Position numbers and translations under genes: made by a program
Assembly: GCF_003858655.1 (NCBI RefSeq)
Contig: NZ_RQXV01000012.1
Span: 1-64,000 of the forward strand
Direction: 5' to 3'
Length of the DNA stretch: 64,000 bases
DNA from: Amphritea balenae
Lineage (GTDB): Bacteria; Pseudomonadota; Gammaproteobacteria; Pseudomonadales; Balneatricaceae
Shown: positions 61,913 through 64,000 of the stretch, piece after piece
Layout: each line of letters opens with the position of its first letter
Position numbering within the stretch: the stretch's first letter is position 1
Notes under the pieces: model-generated
What the model was told of the DNA's origin: nothing
Seen by the model: only the letters and a program-made list of their open reading frames with translations
The model's database searches: none

Positions 61913-61946
61913 AAAAACGCCAAGCCCTTACGAGCTTAGCGTTTTT
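61913..61946 (-). terminator. Terminator-like hairpin between rplN and rplX
   Basis: AAAAACGC / GCGTTTTT arms with an inner AAGC / GCTT extension and one mismatch form a stem with a T-run on the minus strand, inside the spc operon. It could attenuate transcription or be a processing site, since the genes downstream are essential and must be expressed. Confidence 0.55.
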
Positions 61947-61978
61947 GCATAAATCCTGACTTTAGAAGTCGAGATTCT

Positions 61979-62347
61979 TTATAGCACTTCAGGCGCCAGG
62001 GAAATGATTTTCATAAACTTCTCATTACGAAGTTCACGAGTTACTGGGCCAAAGATACGAGTACCGATTGGCGCGTCACTGGCGTTCAATAGAACCGCTG
62101 AGTTAGTATCAAAGCGAATTATTGAACCGTCCGGGCGACGAACACCTTTACGGGTACGTACCACAACAGCGTTCAGGACCTGACCTTTTTTCACCTTACC
62201 GCGAGGAATTGCTTCCTTAACAGTAACTTTGATGATGTCACCTACACCGGCATAACGACGGTGTGAGCCACCCAGGACCTTGATACACTGTACTCGCTTG
62301 GCGCCGCTGTTATCAGCAACATCAAGCATAGATTCTGTTTGAATCAT
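61979..62347 (-). CDS. rplN: Ribosomal protein L14
   Basis: L14 forms an intersubunit bridge. The 122-residue protein begins [27 protein letters not shown] and has [23 protein letters not shown] at its end. It is the first gene of the spc operon, 83 bases after rpsQ. Confidence 0.98.
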   Translation of the reverse strand: MIQTESMLDVADNSGAKRVQCIKVLGGSHRRYAGVGDIIKVTVKEAIPRGKVKKGQVLNAVVVRTRKGVRRPDGSIIRFDTNSAVLLNASDAPIGTRIFGPVTRELRNEKFMKIISLAPEVL

Positions 62348-62430
62348 GGGTCTTTACTCCAAAATTCAGACTATTTTCCTTGCTCTTTCGGGCTTAAAAA
62401 ATAGCCTGCCAGAAGCAAAGGTGCGTTATC

Positions 62431-62697
62431 TTACACCTTTACTGCCTGTTCTTCAATCTTAACTAGCGTCCAAGACTTACTTTTTGAAAGCGGACGGGAT
62501 TCAGCGATAATAACCGTATCACCCATCTGACATTCATTCTGTTCGTCATGCGCATGCAGCTTGGTAGAGCGAGTTACGAATTTCCCGTAGATCGGGTGCT
62601 TCTCTTTACGCTCAACCAGAACGGTAATAGTTTTATCAGCTTTGTTGCTGACAACTTTACCGGTCACAGTACGTGTACGTTTTTCTGCAGCCATCAT
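62431..62697 (-). CDS. rpsQ: Ribosomal protein S17
   Basis: S17 binds 16S rRNA. The 88-residue OB-fold protein has [32 protein letters not shown] and [11 protein letters not shown]. The ATG at 62697 overlaps the rpmC stop (TAATG); a second ATG follows directly at 62694. It ends the S10 operon. Confidence 0.97.
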   Translation of the reverse strand: MMAAEKRTRTVTGKVVSNKADKTITVLVERKEKHPIYGKFVTRSTKLHAHDEQNECQMGDTVIIAESRPLSKSKSWTLVKIEEQAVKV

Positions 62698-62888
62698 TAG
62701 TTACCTGCTTTCTCATTCAGTATGGTCTTAACACGCGCGATATCGCGACGCACTTGACCCAACATGTGGTTCTGAGCCAGCTGACCAGTCGCTTTCTGCA
62801 TACGCAGATTGAACTGATCCTTCAGAAGACCTAGCAGCGTTTGCTGTAGTTCTTCAGCGGACTGTCCACGCAGTTCAGTTGCATTCAT
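62697..62888 (-). CDS. rpmC: Ribosomal protein L29
   Basis: L29 is located at the peptide exit tunnel. The 63-residue protein starts [31 protein letters not shown]. The ATG at 62888 overlaps the rplP stop (TGATG-type); a GTG one codon earlier is an alternative. Confidence 0.97.
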   Translation of the reverse strand: MNATELRGQSAEELQQTLLGLLKDQFNLRMQKATGQLAQNHMLGQVRRDIARVKTILNEKAGN

Positions 62889-63301
62889 CACATCACCGTC
62901 CGTTTAACAATGGTGGTAGCAACCGGCAGTTTAGCCGATGCCAGGTTGAATGCTTCGATTGCTAGATCATCAGGCACGCCGCTCATTTCGAACAGAACTT
63001 TACCTGGCTTGATCTGGGCAACCCAGTATTCAACACTACCCTTACCTTTACCCATACGTACTTCAAGTGGCTTGCCGGTAATCGGCTTATCTGGGAAAAC
63101 ACGGATCCAGATTTTACCACCACGCTTTACGTGACGAGTCATAGTACGACGAGCAGCCTCAATCTGACGAGCAGTGATGCGACCACGACCGACAGCTTTC
63201 AGTGCAATCTCACCGAAGCTGACAGCGCTACCGCGCTCAGCCAGACCGCGGTTGCGGCCTTTCATAACCTTACGGAACTTAAGTCTCTTAGGTTGCAGCA
63301 T
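62888..63301 (-). CDS. rplP: Ribosomal protein L16
   Basis: L16 lies near the A site of the 50S subunit. The 137-residue protein begins [19 protein letters not shown] and has [34 protein letters not shown]. Confidence 0.98.
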   Translation of the reverse strand: MLQPKRLKFRKVMKGRNRGLAERGSAVSFGEIALKAVGRGRITARQIEAARRTMTRHVKRGGKIWIRVFPDKPITGKPLEVRMGKGKGSVEYWVAQIKPGKVLFEMSGVPDDLAIEAFNLASAKLPVATTIVKRTVM

Positions 63302-63313
63302 TGATAATTACCC

Positions 63314-64000
63314 CTACTTTGAACCTTTCTTCTTAGGTTGAGCATTCTTCTGAGCGCGCACTTCTTCAATGCCACCCAGAACCTCACCTTTGAAGATCCA
63401 GACTTTAATACCAAGCACACCGTATGTGGTATGCGCCTCATAAGTACCGTAATCGATATCAGCACGCAGGGTGTGCAATGGCACACGACCTTCGCGGTAC
63501 CATTCAGAACGTGCAATCTCTGCACCGCCCAAACGGCCACCTACCTGAATCTTGATACCCTGAGCACCCTGGCGCATAGCATTCTGTACAGAACGCTTCA
63601 TAGCACGGCGGAACATAACACGACGTTCCAGCTGACTCGCTACGCTTTGAGCAACCAGTTTAGCATCCAGATCTGGCTTACGGATTTCTTCGATGTTGAT
63701 GTGAACCGGAACGCCCATCATTTTAGAGACAGCGTTACGCAGTTTTTCTACATCTTCACCTTTTTTACCAATTACGATGCCTGGACGGGCTGTGTAAATG
63801 GTGATTTTAGCATTCTGTGCAGGACGCTCGATTTCGATGCGGCTCACAGATGCGGCTTTCAACTGACCTTCCAGATACTCACGTACCTGAAGGTCGTTCA
63901 ACAGCTTATTAGCGTATTCGTTCTTGTCTGCATACCACACAGAAGTGTGATCTTTAACAATACCAAGACGAATACCTGTTGGATGTACCTTCTGACCCAT
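63314..64000 (-). CDS. rpsC: Ribosomal protein S3
   Basis: S3 lies at the mRNA entry of the 30S subunit. The 228-residue protein begins [20 protein letters not shown] with its ATG exactly at the window's right edge, so it appears complete. KH-domain residues [18 protein letters not shown] are present. The rest of the S10 operon (rplV and others) should follow beyond the edge. Confidence 0.98.
   Translation of the reverse strand: MGQKVHPTGIRLGIVKDHTSVWYADKNEYANKLLNDLQVREYLEGQLKAASVSRIEIERPAQNAKITIYTARPGIVIGKKGEDVEKLRNAVSKMMGVPVHINIEEIRKPDLDAKLVAQSVASQLERRVMFRRAMKRSVQNAMRQGAQGIKIQVGGRLGGAEIARSEWYREGRVPLHTLRADIDYGTYEAHTTYGVLGIKVWIFKGEVLGGIEEVRAQKNAQPKKKGSK

Overview
The window is chromosomal DNA of a gammaproteobacterium, most likely a marine Oceanospirillaceae-type organism. 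This rests on the E. coli/Pseudomonas-like order of the S10-spc-alpha ribosomal genes, the bamD/rluD/pgeF/clpB block, a Pseudomonas-like type IV pilus minor-pilin block beside ileS-lspA-fkpB, and the fabA-fabB pair. No taxon is named from one gene. Nearly all of it is gene-dense and most genes are on the minus strand.

Layout. 1-402: no gene, but a leftward rRNA-type promoter and the clpB terminator; a 16S rRNA gene probably starts just outside the left edge, as after clpB in E. coli. 403-9481: clpB with a heat-shock promoter, a Fur-controlled feoA-feoB-small Cys-rich gene operon, pgeF-rluD, bamD and nadE, then thiO (9544-10635). 10721-29888: about 19 kb of type IV pilus minor-pilin genes in three consecutive sets, all on the minus strand. 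Set A (fimT-pilV-pilW-pilX-pilY1-pilE) has a 1671-residue PilY1 with a lectin-like insertion. Set B (pilE-like, fimT-like, pilW-like, pilX-like, giant pilV-like) has no PilY1. Set C (pilV-pilW-pilX-pilY1-pilE-fimT) has a compact PilY1. A decayed pilin start lies between A and B, and the upstream regions of A and B share a conserved element.

29984-40575: ribF-ileS-lspA-fkpB, murJ, rpsT and rplU-rpmA-obgE-proB. 40804-50448: ispB, tpm, fabA-fabB, an acyltransferase-moaC-plsC operon, moaA, a SirB2-like membrane gene, a RmlD-like reductase and ssb. ssb is divergent from uvrA with one LexA box between them. Two copies of a 264-265 bp MITE-like element lie in opposite orientation beside murJ and upstream of the RmlD-like gene. 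53689-64000: the alpha operon (rpsM-rpsK-rpsD-rpoA-rplQ), the spc operon (rplN to rpmJ) and the end of the S10 operon (rpsC, rplP, rpmC, rpsQ).

How it fits together. Most of the window is core housekeeping: translation, envelope biogenesis, fatty acid and isoprenoid synthesis, cofactors and repair. Its regulation can be read from sites: sigma-32 for clpB, Fur for feo, LexA for ssb/uvrA, and G+C-rich discriminators at the rpsT, rplU and rpsM promoters. The accessory content is the three minor-pilin sets, which could build alternative pilus tips on one pilus machine whose motor and secretin genes are elsewhere. That locus, with its lectin-like PilY1 and PilY1-less set B, is the best candidate for new biology here.
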